Assembly (NCBI GenBank): GCA_040382055.1
Contig: JBEIGE010000015.1
Span: forward strand, 1 to 64,000
Source: JBEIGE01 sp040382055
GTDB taxonomy: Bacteria > Pseudomonadota > Gammaproteobacteria > Burkholderiales > Burkholderiaceae_C
DNA length: 64,000 nt
Direction of reading: 5' to 3'
Shown: positions 18,007 through 25,551 of the stretch, in pieces
Numbering within the stretch: the first letter of the stretch is position 1
Layout of the letters: each line of letters starts with the position of its first letter
Position numbers and translations under genes: made by a program
Notes under the pieces: model-generated
What the model was told of the DNA's origin: nothing
Database searches by the model: none
What the model saw: the letters and a program-made list of their open reading frames with translations, nothing else

Positions 18007-18081
18007 ACAGATAATTCTGTCGCGGGCCTGTTGGCAGGCCAACCCGATTTGACGCGCCGCGGCACCCAACAGACCGCGTAG
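18007..18081 (+). pseudogene. Remnant of a second DUF2442 gene (3' end only)
   Basis: In frame, this reads DNSVAGLLAGQPDLTRRGTQQTA followed by TAG, matching the C-terminus of the intact DUF2442 protein encoded at 13536-13787 with one or two substitutions. The upstream part of the gene and any DUF4160 partner are missing. Confidence 0.75.
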
Positions 18082-18189
18082 TTCAACCCAACAGGTCAGT
18101 TCTCCTACCTGCAGTGCACCCATACATTGCCCAAAACCAATCAGGTATTGAACCTGGCGGTGGGGTTGAAGGGTAGTTGGGGGAAGTAA
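18010..18189 (+). repeat. Composite repeat: DUF2442 gene end plus glnS tail (R4)
   Basis: This is the second copy of the composite repeat at 13711-13896. The glnS tail part (18141-18189) reads QVLNLAVGLKGSWGK then TAA in frame. Its sequence differs from R1 at several third positions, so it may come from a different glnS allele rather than the local copy. It ends 38 bases before the MNT-type gene. Confidence 0.8.
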
Positions 18190-18227
18190 AGTGCCTAAAG
18201 CTTGTGATTTTCAATAGAATCCAATCG

Positions 18228-18572
18228 ATGACTCCGTCCCAACTTTCAGCAGAAACGCTTTCAGCCACACGCGCTTTTGCTGCGCGCGTTGCCAAGGTGT
18301 ATCCGACGCAGAAAGCCATTCTTTTTGGCAGCCGTGCCCGCGGTACAGCACACGAAGAAAGCGATGCCGATGTGGCAGTCATTCTTTTGGGCAAGGCAGG
18401 GCATTTCGTCAAAACCAAAATGGCAATGAGTGACATTGCCTACGACATACTTTTGGACACCGGCATTCGCATCCAGCCCTTGCCTGTCTGGGAGTATGAA
18501 TGGGCTCATCCTGAGAGTTATTCAAACCCGCACTTGCTACGCAATATTGCAATTGAAGGCATTGCCTTGTGA
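18228..18572 (+). CDS. MNT-type nucleotidyltransferase (antitoxin-like)
   Basis: This is a 114-residue minimal nucleotidyltransferase. It has the signature GSRARGTAHEESDADVAVIL (GSxARG and the two catalytic Asp residues) and an AYDILLDTGIRIQP strand. In MNT/HEPN toxin-antitoxin pairs such proteins neutralise the HEPN RNase by adding AMP to it. A HEPN-like gene follows with a 4-base overlap (GTGA), so the usual pair order is kept. However, the HEPN partner is truncated. ATG 18228 is chosen because the longer frame begins inside the glnS tail remnant. Confidence 0.82.
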   Translation: MTPSQLSAETLSATRAFAARVAKVYPTQKAILFGSRARGTAHEESDADVAVILLGKAGHFVKTKMAMSDIAYDILLDTGIRIQPLPVWEYEWAHPESYSNPHLLRNIAIEGIAL

Positions 18573-18787
18573 ATGCGGCTGATTTAATGGTCAAGGCACA
18601 TCGTGCTTTGACGAGCGCACAGAAACTTCTACAGGACGGCGATGGCGACGGTGCCTGCAATCGCGCCTATTACGCCATGTTTGATGCGGCACTTGGAGCC
18701 CTTCAACCGATTGCCCACGGCACCGCTGGCCGTACTTACGTGAAAGAAGCAGAACAATGGCAAAAGCTAAAACGCCTCGTCCAGTAA
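18569..18787 (+). pseudogene. Truncated HEPN domain protein
   Basis: This 72-residue frame starts at a GTG at 18569 that overlaps the MNT stop. It begins like a HEPN protein (LMVKAHRALTSAQKLLQDGD, then CNRAYYAMFDAALGAL). HEPN toxins of this type are usually 120-140 residues and carry a later RxxxxH RNase motif; that motif is absent here. After about residue 46 the sequence becomes unrelated to the family and runs into the start of another small frame. The likely explanation is a deletion joining the HEPN N-terminus to foreign DNA. Confidence 0.65.
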
Positions 18788-18945
18788 AACGCGCTCCAGC
18801 AGCACGAGCTGCCAGCGAACAGCAAAGAATCGACCAGGCACTCAAGCAAGCAAGCAAACACGCCAAGCAATCGCTTGCCCTCGAAGGTTTGCAGCTGCCA
18901 ACGCAGAGTTGGCACGGCACTGCGATTCGGCATCCAGCCGTCTGA
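18757..18945 (+). CDS. Hypothetical basic 62-residue protein (uncertain)
   Basis: The frame reads MAKAKTPRPVKRAPAARAASEQQRIDQALKQASKHAKQ, an Ala/Lys-rich N-terminus followed by a helical stretch and ending TAIRHPAV. A GAAAG motif lies 8 bases upstream of the ATG. It overlaps the end of the truncated HEPN frame by 31 bases. I do not recognise a family; it may be a real small gene or the surviving start of a larger one. Confidence 0.35.
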   Translation: MAKAKTPRPVKRAPAARAASEQQRIDQALKQASKHAKQSLALEGLQLPTQSWHGTAIRHPAV

Positions 18946-19139
18946 TCTGTGAATATCTCGTGCGACCAAGCCACAGATTCGCTCTACATTTAAATACTCT
19001 CTCAGTCTCCAAGCTGTCCAAAGATCAGTAACTGGCAGCTTGACCCTAACACCCTGATAGCTGCTGCCATCAGGGTTTCGTGCGTTTCAGGTGACAAGCC
19101 TAAAATGCAGTCCCTCCCCTCAATTGTTCAATACCCACC
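18946..19139. other. Intergenic region with a terminator-like hairpin and promoter of the GST gene
   Basis: No gene is visible. A hairpin (arms accctgat at 19051-19058 and atcagggt at 19069-19076, 10-base loop) lies in the middle. TAAAAT at about 19101 could be the -10 of the downstream glutathione transferase gene. This region marks the right edge of the accessory island. Confidence 0.45.
19051..19076 (+). terminator. Hairpin, possible terminator of the island's last transcript
   Basis: Perfect 8-base arms accctgat and atcagggt flank a 10-base loop. The right arm runs into only a short ttt, so intrinsic termination would be weak. Confidence 0.4.
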
Positions 19140-19760
19140 ATGCCCCACATCAAACTCTCTTACTTCGACATGAACGGCGGCCGTGCCGAGCCGGTTCGCC
19201 TGGCTTTGGCCATAGGCGGCATTGCTTTCGAAGACCACCGCTTTAGCTTTGCCGAGCTTGCCGACGTGCGCAAGACCGCGCCGTTTGGACAAGTGCCCGT
19301 GCTCTTGGTAGACGGTGTGCAAGTCACCCAGTGCGATGCCATGCTGCGCTATGCGGGCAAGCTCTCTGGCCTGTACCCGAGCGATGCTTTTCAGGCGCTT
19401 CGCTGTGACGAAGTGGCCTATGTGGTGGAAGAGGCCAGTGCCAAACTGGGGCCGACCTTTCGCCTGACGGGCGAGGCGCAAAAGGCAGCGCGCACAGCCC
19501 TGGTTGAAGGCTCCATGCCGGTTTACCTGAAGTGGTTGCAGACCCAACTGCTGGGCCAAGGTGGTGACTACTTCATTGAAAACCGCTTGACCGTGGCCGA
19601 CCTGAAAGTTTTTATTGATGTGCGGGGCCTGAACTCTGGCCGCCTGGACCATATCCCCAAAGATTTGGTTGAACAGGTTGCGCCTGCCCTCAATGCCCAT
19701 GCCAACCGCATTGCCAACTTGCCAACCGTTCAGGCGTATTACGCCAAGTTTGCAAGCTAA
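19140..19760 (+). CDS. Glutathione S-transferase (sigma/prostaglandin-D-synthase-like)
   Basis: This 206-residue protein has a thioredoxin-fold N-terminal domain: LSYFDMNGGRAEPVRLALAIGG, with the catalytic Tyr of the SYF segment, and FGQVPVLLVDG followed by the glutathione-contacting QCDAML. A helical C-terminal domain follows. The N-terminal pattern is that of sigma-class and related cytosolic enzymes. It conjugates glutathione to electrophiles or acts as an isomerase; the substrate is unknown. The alkene reductase gene starts 16 bases downstream, suggesting a shared detoxification transcript. Confidence 0.88.
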   Translation: MPHIKLSYFDMNGGRAEPVRLALAIGGIAFEDHRFSFAELADVRKTAPFGQVPVLLVDGVQVTQCDAMLRYAGKLSGLYPSDAFQALRCDEVAYVVEEASAKLGPTFRLTGEAQKAARTALVEGSMPVYLKWLQTQLLGQGGDYFIENRLTVADLKVFIDVRGLNSGRLDHIPKDLVEQVAPALNAHANRIANLPTVQAYYAKFAS

Positions 19761-19776
19761 CACCCTGGAACCCTAC

Positions 19777-20841
19777 ATGTTATTTACCCCCCTGCAAGTC
19801 GGCCGTCTTACCCTTCCCAACCGCATCTTGCTCGCCCCGCTCACGCGCACCCGCGCAGGTACAGAGCACATGCCCAACGACCTGATGGCCGAGTACTACG
19901 CCCAGCGCGCCAGTGGTGGCCTGCTGATTACCGAGTGCACCATGGTTGCGCCAAATACCTCGGCCTTTATTGCCGAGCCGGGCATTTATTCCGACGCGCA
20001 GATTGAGGCCTGGAAAAAGGTGACCAGCGCTGTTCACGCCAAGGGCGGGCGCATCTTCATGCAGATCTGGCACGCGGGCCGCGCAGCGCACCCGGACATC
20101 TATAACGGCGTGGCAACCGTGTCGTCCAGCGCTCACGCCATCGAGGGTGAAATTCATACGCCCAAGGGCAAGGTGCCACACGCGGTTCCCCATGCCTTGA
20201 GCGCAGACGAGATTGCGGCCATCGTTGCCGCTTTTGCCCAGGGTGCCAAAAATGCCATTGCTGCAGGGTTTGATGGCGTGGAGGTGCATGGTGCCAACGG
20301 CTACCTGATAGACCAGTTTTTGCGTGATGGTGCCAACCTGCGCACCGATGGCTACGGGGGTTCGCTGGACCACCGCGCACGCTTCCTGTTTGAAGTGTTA
20401 ACCGCCGTCTGTGCCGCCATTGGCGCTGACCGCGTTGGCCTGCGTCTGTCGCCTGTGAACAGCTACAACAGCATGAAAGACAGCGACCCATTGGCCTACA
20501 TTGGCTTTCTGGCTGAAAAGCTCAATGCCTTCAAGCTGGCCTACCTGCATGTGATGCGCGCCGATTTTTTTGGTATCCAGAAGGCCGATGTCATGCCGGT
20601 TGCCCGCGAGAAATACACCGGTGTTTTGATCGGCAATATGGGCTACACCCCGCAAGAGGCCGAACAAGCCATTGTCGAAGGCAAGCTCGACGCGGTGGCT
20701 TTTGGCACCGCCTTCCTGGCCAACCCCGACCTGCCGGAGCGCATCTTGCAAAATGCGCCGCTCAATGCCCCTGACTCCACCACCTTCTACACCCCAGGCC
20801 CCAAGGGATATACCGATTACCCCAGCCTGCAAAAGGCTTGA
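19777..20841 (+). CDS. Old-yellow-enzyme family alkene reductase (NemA-like)
   Basis: This 354-residue FMN-dependent reductase has LFTPLQVGRLTLPNRI at the start, LITECTMVAP, the QIWHAGRAAHP strand, and the active-site EVHGANGYLIDQFLRDGANLRTDGYGGS region around residues 170-200. It also has the FMN phosphate loop GVLIGNMGYTP near residue 290. Such enzymes reduce activated alkenes, quinones, nitrate esters or nitroaromatics with NAD(P)H. ATG 19777 is chosen because upstream in-frame codons lie inside the GST gene. It probably shares a transcript with the GST gene. Confidence 0.92.
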   Translation: MLFTPLQVGRLTLPNRILLAPLTRTRAGTEHMPNDLMAEYYAQRASGGLLITECTMVAPNTSAFIAEPGIYSDAQIEAWKKVTSAVHAKGGRIFMQIWHAGRAAHPDIYNGVATVSSSAHAIEGEIHTPKGKVPHAVPHALSADEIAAIVAAFAQGAKNAIAAGFDGVEVHGANGYLIDQFLRDGANLRTDGYGGSLDHRARFLFEVLTAVCAAIGADRVGLRLSPVNSYNSMKDSDPLAYIGFLAEKLNAFKLAYLHVMRADFFGIQKADVMPVAREKYTGVLIGNMGYTPQEAEQAIVEGKLDAVAFGTAFLANPDLPERILQNAPLNAPDSTTFYTPGPKGYTDYPSLQKA

Positions 20842-20843
20842 TA

Positions 20844-20860
20844 GCTATATTTACCATAGC
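20844..20860. repeat. 17-base hairpin GCTAT-N7-ATAGC between convergent genes
   Basis: Arms GCTAT and ATAGC flank a 7-base loop (atttacc), two bases after the reductase stop and 10 bases before the stop of the convergent nuclease gene. It has the same architecture as the elements at 13220, 15798 and 33882 and may serve as a shared 3'-end signal. Confidence 0.55.
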
Positions 20861-20870
20861 AAACACAGAT

Positions 20871-21542
20871 TTAGCCTAATCCCATCTCATGGAAGACGCG
20901 AATGGCGGCGTAGGCGTCGTTGGCGGCATAAATGAGCTGGGCTTCGGTCAACTGCGGATTGGCCCAGTTGCTGGTGGCGGCCTTTTTCGATTTGATGAAC
21001 CGCTGGTTGAATAGCACCGCCACTGCGCCTTTCACCCCCATGTCTTTGCGGTAGCCGCGCTGGTGAAAAACAGTGTTGAGTTCAAGAATGCCTTGCGGCT
21101 CGACGGCCAGTTTGTTCAGGATGCGCTTGCGGTCATCCCCCAAGCCAAAACCGGCTTTGGCAATACCTTCAAAAGCCATCAGCCTGGCTGCCACATCGCG
21201 GCAGTGCGGGTCATGCAGCTGGAACACCCATGCGCACGCCAGCGATGACAGCTGCAACACATGGGGTCCGTCAGAGACCTCACCCACCTTGAACGTGGGC
21301 TTGGATTCTGTGTCAAAACCCCAGGCCGGGGTATCCCTGAGTGCTGCAAATGCCTCGTTGGCCCTGGCAGCGGTGTTGACCAGCACAATGCGGTCCAGCC
21401 CCAGACGCTCAAAGGGCTCCAACAGGGCAATGGCGTCTTTGTCCGGAGTGGGGTGGCGGCTGTTGTCGCGGTAGGGAGCGCGGTTATCTTGACGGCTGCT
21501 GCCATCCTGAGGGCTTGGGGAATTGGTGTTGGGTGGTTCCAT
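20871..21542 (-). CDS. 3'-5' exonuclease, DEDDy type (RNase D-like)
   Basis: This 223-residue protein has the three exonuclease motifs: WGFDTESKP (Exo I, D-E), AGFGLGDDRKRI (Exo II, Asp) and YAANDAYAAI (Exo III, Y-x3-D). It is a stand-alone catalytic domain without the HRDC domains of RNase D, so substrate (RNA or DNA) is open. The first 45 residues are polar and low in complexity. ATG at 21542 is chosen since the minus-strand frame continues further upstream only as a shadow of the divergent methyltransferase gene. The two genes start 33 bases apart. Confidence 0.88.
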   Translation of the reverse strand: MEPPNTNSPSPQDGSSRQDNRAPYRDNSRHPTPDKDAIALLEPFERLGLDRIVLVNTAARANEAFAALRDTPAWGFDTESKPTFKVGEVSDGPHVLQLSSLACAWVFQLHDPHCRDVAARLMAFEGIAKAGFGLGDDRKRILNKLAVEPQGILELNTVFHQRGYRKDMGVKGAVAVLFNQRFIKSKKAATSNWANPQLTEAQLIYAANDAYAAIRVFHEMGLG

Positions 21543-21575
21543 GCTCGTATCATCCTTCAATCGAACCACACCATC

Positions 21576-22199
21576 ATGCAAGTACCCGACTTCAGCCCCG
21601 CAGCCGAGCGCAACAAGCAAGCCATTCTGGACAAGTTGCTTCAGGTTCTGCCCGAAACTGGCCACATGCTGGAGATTGCCTCTGGCACCGGCCAGCATGC
21701 CGTCTGGTTTGCGCAGGCGATGCCACTCTGGACCTGGCAGCCCACCGATCACGCATCCAACGCACTCTGTACCATAGCTGCACGGCTGGCCCACCATGGT
21801 CTTGGCAACCTCAAACAACCCCGGCTGCTTGACGTGATGTCTGAACACTGGCTTGCGGACGATGCCCAGAACACCCAGCCGCTGTTTGACGCGGTCTTTT
21901 GCGCCAACATGCTGCACATTGCGCCCTGGGCCACCTGCGCCGCCCTGATGCGCGGAGCCAGTCGCCACCTTCACGCCAACGGCATGCTCATCACCTACGG
22001 GCCTTACCTGGAAGACGAGGTCAGCACCTCGCCGGGCAACCTGGCGTTTATCCAAAGCCTGCGCGAACAAAATCCGAGTTGGGGAATTCGCAGACGCGAA
22101 GACCTTGAACAACAAGCCGCTGCGTACGCGCTGCGCCTGACACAAAGACACCCCATGCCGGCAAACAATCTGTTGCTGGTCTGGCAACGCAACCCTTGA
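21576..22199 (+). CDS. DUF938 family SAM-dependent methyltransferase
   Basis: This 207-residue class I methyltransferase-fold protein starts with FSPAAERNKQAILDKLL, then the SAM-binding LEIASGTGQHAVWFA. AVFCANMLHIAPW in the middle and TYGPYLEDE later are all typical of DUF938. The substrate is unknown. It is divergent from the exonuclease gene across a 33-base gap, so their promoters must overlap. Confidence 0.88.
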   Translation: MQVPDFSPAAERNKQAILDKLLQVLPETGHMLEIASGTGQHAVWFAQAMPLWTWQPTDHASNALCTIAARLAHHGLGNLKQPRLLDVMSEHWLADDAQNTQPLFDAVFCANMLHIAPWATCAALMRGASRHLHANGMLITYGPYLEDEVSTSPGNLAFIQSLREQNPSWGIRRREDLEQQAAAYALRLTQRHPMPANNLLLVWQRNP

Positions 22200-22219
22200 T
22201 TACAACTTCAACAATCCCT

Positions 22220-22945
22220 ATGCAACAAACCATCACCCCCAACGCTTCACACCCATTGCCGAAAATTCTGGCCTTCGATGTTTTTGGCACGGTGGTTGAC
22301 TGGCACGGCGGCATTGCCCGCGAAGCCCAGGCCCTGATGCCTGGCCTGGACGGCGACGCCTTCGCGCTGGCCTGGCGGGCCGGTTATCAGCCCGCCATGA
22401 GCCGGGTGAGGTCGGGCGAACTGGGCTGGACACTGATCGACGACCTGCACCGGCTGATCCTGGACCAAATCCTGCCGCAATTTGGCATGAGCCATTTGAC
22501 CGAAGCGCAAAAACAGCACCTCAACAAGGCCTGGCACCGCCTCAACCCCTGGCCCGATGTGGTGCAAGGGCTGCAACGCCTCAAATGCCGCCACATGATC
22601 TGCACCATGTCCAACGGCAACATCGGCCTGCTGGCCGACATGGCCAAACATGGCCAGCTGCCCTGGGATTGCATTTTGTCCGCCGAGGTTTTTCGTGCCT
22701 ACAAACCCGACCCCGCAACCTACCTTGGGGTAGCCAAGGTCTTTGATGTGCTGCCCGCTGAAGTCATGCTGGTGGCCGCCCATCAGGAAGACTTGGCAGC
22801 CGCACGGGCCTGTGGCCTGCAAACCGCCTACATCGAGCGCCCCGCAGAGTTTGGGGCCAAGCGGCCCAAAGATGTGTCACCCGACCCGGCCAATACCTTT
22901 CATGCCAAAGACTTTCTGGCTTTGGCCGAGCAACTGGGCTGTTGA
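22220..22945 (+). CDS. Haloacid dehalogenase type II (HAD superfamily)
   Basis: This 241-residue HAD hydrolase has motif I LAFDVFGTVVDW (nucleophilic Asp), motif II CTMSNGN, the Lys of YKPDPATY and motif IV in VAAHQEDLAAAR. The layout matches L-2-haloacid dehalogenases, which convert 2-haloalkanoates to hydroxy acids, although many such genes act on other substrates. ATG 22220 is used; a TTG at 22196 would overlap the methyltransferase stop. No Shine-Dalgarno is clear. Confidence 0.85.
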   Translation: MQQTITPNASHPLPKILAFDVFGTVVDWHGGIAREAQALMPGLDGDAFALAWRAGYQPAMSRVRSGELGWTLIDDLHRLILDQILPQFGMSHLTEAQKQHLNKAWHRLNPWPDVVQGLQRLKCRHMICTMSNGNIGLLADMAKHGQLPWDCILSAEVFRAYKPDPATYLGVAKVFDVLPAEVMLVAAHQEDLAAARACGLQTAYIERPAEFGAKRPKDVSPDPANTFHAKDFLALAEQLGC

Positions 22946-22973
22946 GACCTAAAGTGCAATATTGGAGTATTAA

Positions 22974-23897
22974 ATGTTGGTAACGTTGGAGACCGGTAGC
23001 ATGAAACCATTTCTTTCACGTCCTTTGAATCGCAGTGGGCTAAATCAACCGGGACCGGCCTCCCGCGAGCGCCGGGAACTGGTGGCCATGGCGGCTGCAA
23101 GCGCCCTGCTCGGGGTGGGCCCGGCGCGCGCAGCGGGCGAGCTACCCTTGTTTGATGCCCATATTCACTACAGCCTGGATGCCTGGGAGCTGATACCGCC
23201 CAAGCAGGCGGTCGATATTTTGCGCAAGGCCGGGCTCAAGGGTGCCCTGGTCTCTTCGTCAAACGACGAGGGTACGCAAATGCTGCTCAAGGAAGCCCCT
23301 GATTTGATCGTGCCCGAACTTCGGCCCTACCGCACACGCAACGAAATCGGCAGCTGGGTGCGCGATGACACGGTGGTGCGCTACCTGGAAGAACGGCTGG
23401 CCAAGTACACCTACAAAGGCATCGGTGAGTTCCATCTTTACGGTGCCGATGCCGAACTGCCGGTGCCCCGGCGCATGGTGACACTGGCGCGCGAACGCCA
23501 TTTGCTGCTGCACGCACACTCGGATATTGATGCCATTGAACGCCTGTTCAAGCAATGGCCGCAAGCCCGAATTCTGTGGGCACACTCGGGCTTTGACCGG
23601 CCTGAAACCGTGCGCGAGGTGTTGCGCCGACACCCCAAGCTGTGGTGTGACCTGGCCTTTCGGGGTGACCATGCCAGCGGGGGCAAAGTGGATGCCGCCT
23701 GGCGCGAGGCCTTTACCGAGTTCCCCGACCGTTTCATGATTGGCACCGATACCTTCACGCCCGAGCGCTGGTACTACATCGGCACACATGCCAGCTTCTC
23801 ACGCAACTGGCTGGCCGATTTACCCGCACCCGTGGCTGAGCGCATCGCCTGGCGCAACGCACAAGCCTTGCTGGCGGGCGCAGGACAAGCCGTATGA
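22974..23897 (+). CDS. Secreted amidohydrolase-family (TIM-barrel) protein
   Basis: This 307-residue metal-dependent hydrolase fold has LFDAHIHYS (the first HxH) after a signal-like N-terminus (VAMAAASALLGVGPARA), HLLLHAHSD, ILWAHSGFD and MIGTDTFTPERW. An export signal is likely, with an RR pair shortly before the hydrophobic stretch. ATG 22974 has a well placed GGAG (6-base spacer); ATG 23001 also has GGAG at 9 bases and would give a shorter leader. The stop overlaps the next gene by 4 bases. The set with the YtkA-like protein and the di-haem peroxidase suggests a periplasmic redox or metal-related task; substrate unknown. Confidence 0.75.
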   Translation: MLVTLETGSMKPFLSRPLNRSGLNQPGPASRERRELVAMAAASALLGVGPARAAGELPLFDAHIHYSLDAWELIPPKQAVDILRKAGLKGALVSSSNDEGTQMLLKEAPDLIVPELRPYRTRNEIGSWVRDDTVVRYLEERLAKYTYKGIGEFHLYGADAELPVPRRMVTLARERHLLLHAHSDIDAIERLFKQWPQARILWAHSGFDRPETVREVLRRHPKLWCDLAFRGDHASGGKVDAAWREAFTEFPDRFMIGTDTFTPERWYYIGTHASFSRNWLADLPAPVAERIAWRNAQALLAGAGQAV

Positions 23898-24337
23898 ACC
23901 CGCCTCGCCATGCTTTGCTCAGGCCTTGGGGCCTTGCATTGCCTGCGGCTAGTTTGTTCATGGCCCTGTGTTTACCGGTGCAGGCCTGGGCCTGTGGTGA
24001 TGCACTTCCAGCACAAAGCCGGCTGCTTGCCAAAGATGCTGAACTCACCATTGCTTTTGCGCCATCAGCCAAACCGATTTCAGTCGGGCGGCATTTCACG
24101 CTGGATGTCTATCTGTGCCCTGAGCCCGCAAGCACCATGCCCAGCAGCCTGAAGGTCAGTGCCGACATGCCGGCCCACCGCCACGGCATGAATTACAAGA
24201 CCACGGTTCGAGCCTTGGGCAACGGCCGCTTCGCCGTGGAAGGGATGATGTTTCATATGCCTGGGCGCTGGCGCTTTATTTTTGAGGTCAGCACAGCCAA
24301 GGGTAGCCAGCGCCTCACGCGTGAGATTGATGTGTGA
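23894..24337 (+). CDS. Periplasmic YtkA/FixH-like domain protein
   Basis: This 147-residue protein has a signal peptide (about residues 1-33, ending VQAWA). A small beta-sandwich follows, with MPAHRHGMNYKTTV, then FAVEGMMFHMPGRWRFIFEV. The His- and Met-rich motif HRHGM...M.FHM is typical of YtkA-like domains and resembles copper-binding patterns. It is translationally coupled on both sides: its ATG overlaps the amidohydrolase stop and its TGA overlaps the peroxidase ATG. It may deliver or sense copper for the neighbouring oxidoreductase; that is inference. Confidence 0.7.
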   Translation: MNPPRHALLRPWGLALPAASLFMALCLPVQAWACGDALPAQSRLLAKDAELTIAFAPSAKPISVGRHFTLDVYLCPEPASTMPSSLKVSADMPAHRHGMNYKTTVRALGNGRFAVEGMMFHMPGRWRFIFEVSTAKGSQRLTREIDV

Positions 24338-25551
24338 TGCGCTTCATACCAGGGGCTTGGGCGCTTTCGGTGGTGGTGTTGCTTGGCACATCGCTGGCAA
24401 CAGCCGCTACGCCCAATCAAGCGGGCGTTAGCTTCTCCCCTGCCGAGCTGCAAGCCATCCGTGCGCATGGGCCCTGGCCCCCGGCCAAAGCCCAAGACCC
24501 CGGCAACGCACAGTCAGGCAACAAGGCGGCCATTGCCTTGGGCCAACAACTTTTTTTTGACGCCCGGCTCTCCAAAGATGCCACCCTGGCATGTGCCAGT
24601 TGCCACATTCCTGGTCTGGCTTTTGCGGATGGTCGGGCCCGGTCGGTGGGGCGTGAAGTGCTGGACCGCAACGCCCCCTCGCTCTGGAATGCGGTGCATG
24701 AGCGCTGGATGGGCTGGGATGGCGCAGCCGACAGCATCTGGTCCCAGTCCATCAGGCCCTTGCTGGACCCGCGGGAAATGGCCAGCAGTGCCCAGGCCAT
24801 TGCGGAATCGATTGCAAGCGACACGTCACTTTCCTGCCGCTACCGGCAGGTCTACCCGCAAGACCCGCTGCAAGATCCGCAGACCACCCTGGTCAATGCA
24901 GCCAAGGCCATTGCGGCCTTTACGGCCACCCTGGTGTCTGGCCGCACGCCGTTTGATGCGTTTCGTGATGCGTTGAACAACAAGGCCAAGGTCAAACCAC
25001 CCTACCCGCTTTCGGCCCAGCGCGGCTTGCAGCTGTTTGTAGGCCGTGGCCAGTGCACGCTGTGCCATGTGGGGCCGATGTTCAGCAATGGCGAGTTTGC
25101 CGATACCGGTCTGCCCTTTTTTATCAAGCCCGGCGTGGTTGACCCCGGGCGGCATCAGGGCATTACCGACCTGCAGGCCAGCGCCTACAACCTGATGTCG
25201 CGCTGGAGTGACGACCCTGAGGGCGTGGTCACCGTCAAAACACGCCAGGTAGACCTGCAGCACCGCAATTTCGGGGAGTTCAAAGTACCGGGCTTGCGCA
25301 ATGTGGCTGTCACAGCGCCCTATATGCACAACGGACAGCTGCGCACACTGCCTGAGGTGGTGCGGCACTACTCAGAGCTCAATCTGGAGCGCCTGCATGC
25401 GGATGGTGAGCAAATTCTCAAGCCACTGCGCCTGACCCAGCGCGAGGCCTCGGATCTGGTGTCCTTTTTGAACACGCTGACCGACCGCAATGCCGCACGC
25501 TGGAAGCCCCCGGTACTGCGCGCTTGCACCCTAAAATCCAAAGCACCATGA
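24337..25551 (+). CDS. Di-haem cytochrome c peroxidase/MauG family protein
   Basis: This 404-residue exported protein has two c-type haem sites: CASCH at about 86-90 and CTLCH near 243. Between them is the segment LWNAVHERWMGWDGAADSIWSQSIRPLLDPREM, and near the end PGLRNVAVTAPYMHNG with the probable distal ligand region. Bacterial di-haem peroxidases reduce H2O2, while MauG and MbnH members oxidise a partner protein. Tight coupling to the YtkA-like and ferredoxin genes favours a dedicated partner rather than general peroxide defence. The signal peptide runs to about residue 24. Confidence 0.88.
   Translation: MRFIPGAWALSVVVLLGTSLATAATPNQAGVSFSPAELQAIRAHGPWPPAKAQDPGNAQSGNKAAIALGQQLFFDARLSKDATLACASCHIPGLAFADGRARSVGREVLDRNAPSLWNAVHERWMGWDGAADSIWSQSIRPLLDPREMASSAQAIAESIASDTSLSCRYRQVYPQDPLQDPQTTLVNAAKAIAAFTATLVSGRTPFDAFRDALNNKAKVKPPYPLSAQRGLQLFVGRGQCTLCHVGPMFSNGEFADTGLPFFIKPGVVDPGRHQGITDLQASAYNLMSRWSDDPEGVVTVKTRQVDLQHRNFGEFKVPGLRNVAVTAPYMHNGQLRTLPEVVRHYSELNLERLHADGEQILKPLRLTQREASDLVSFLNTLTDRNAARWKPPVLRACTLKSKAP

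Larger units (their letters stand above)
17878..18227. other. Gene-free 350-base stretch with two gene-end remnants
   Basis: Bases 17878-18005 hold no gene that I recognise; an open minus-strand frame there has no recognisable family. Bases 18007-18081 are a DUF2442 gene end, and 18141-18189 is a glnS tail. The remaining 38 bases lead into the nucleotidyltransferase gene. The stretch looks like the scar of several recombination events. Confidence 0.6.

Noticed and set aside
17431..18123. 230-residue minus-strand frame partly outside known genes
   Set aside because: Mostly antisense to the DNA-alkylation-repair gene. The unique 17880-18005 part gives a plausible peptide, but I recognise no family and there is no start or ribosome-binding site.
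10281..18950. Integrative element or prophage
   Set aside because: The ORF6N gene and repeats hint at mobility, but no integrase, transposase, portal, terminase or tRNA attachment site is present, so it is described only as an accessory island.
20871..22187. 438-residue minus-strand frame
   Set aside because: Only the 20871-21542 part has exonuclease motifs; the rest is antisense to the DUF938 methyltransferase gene and has no family features.
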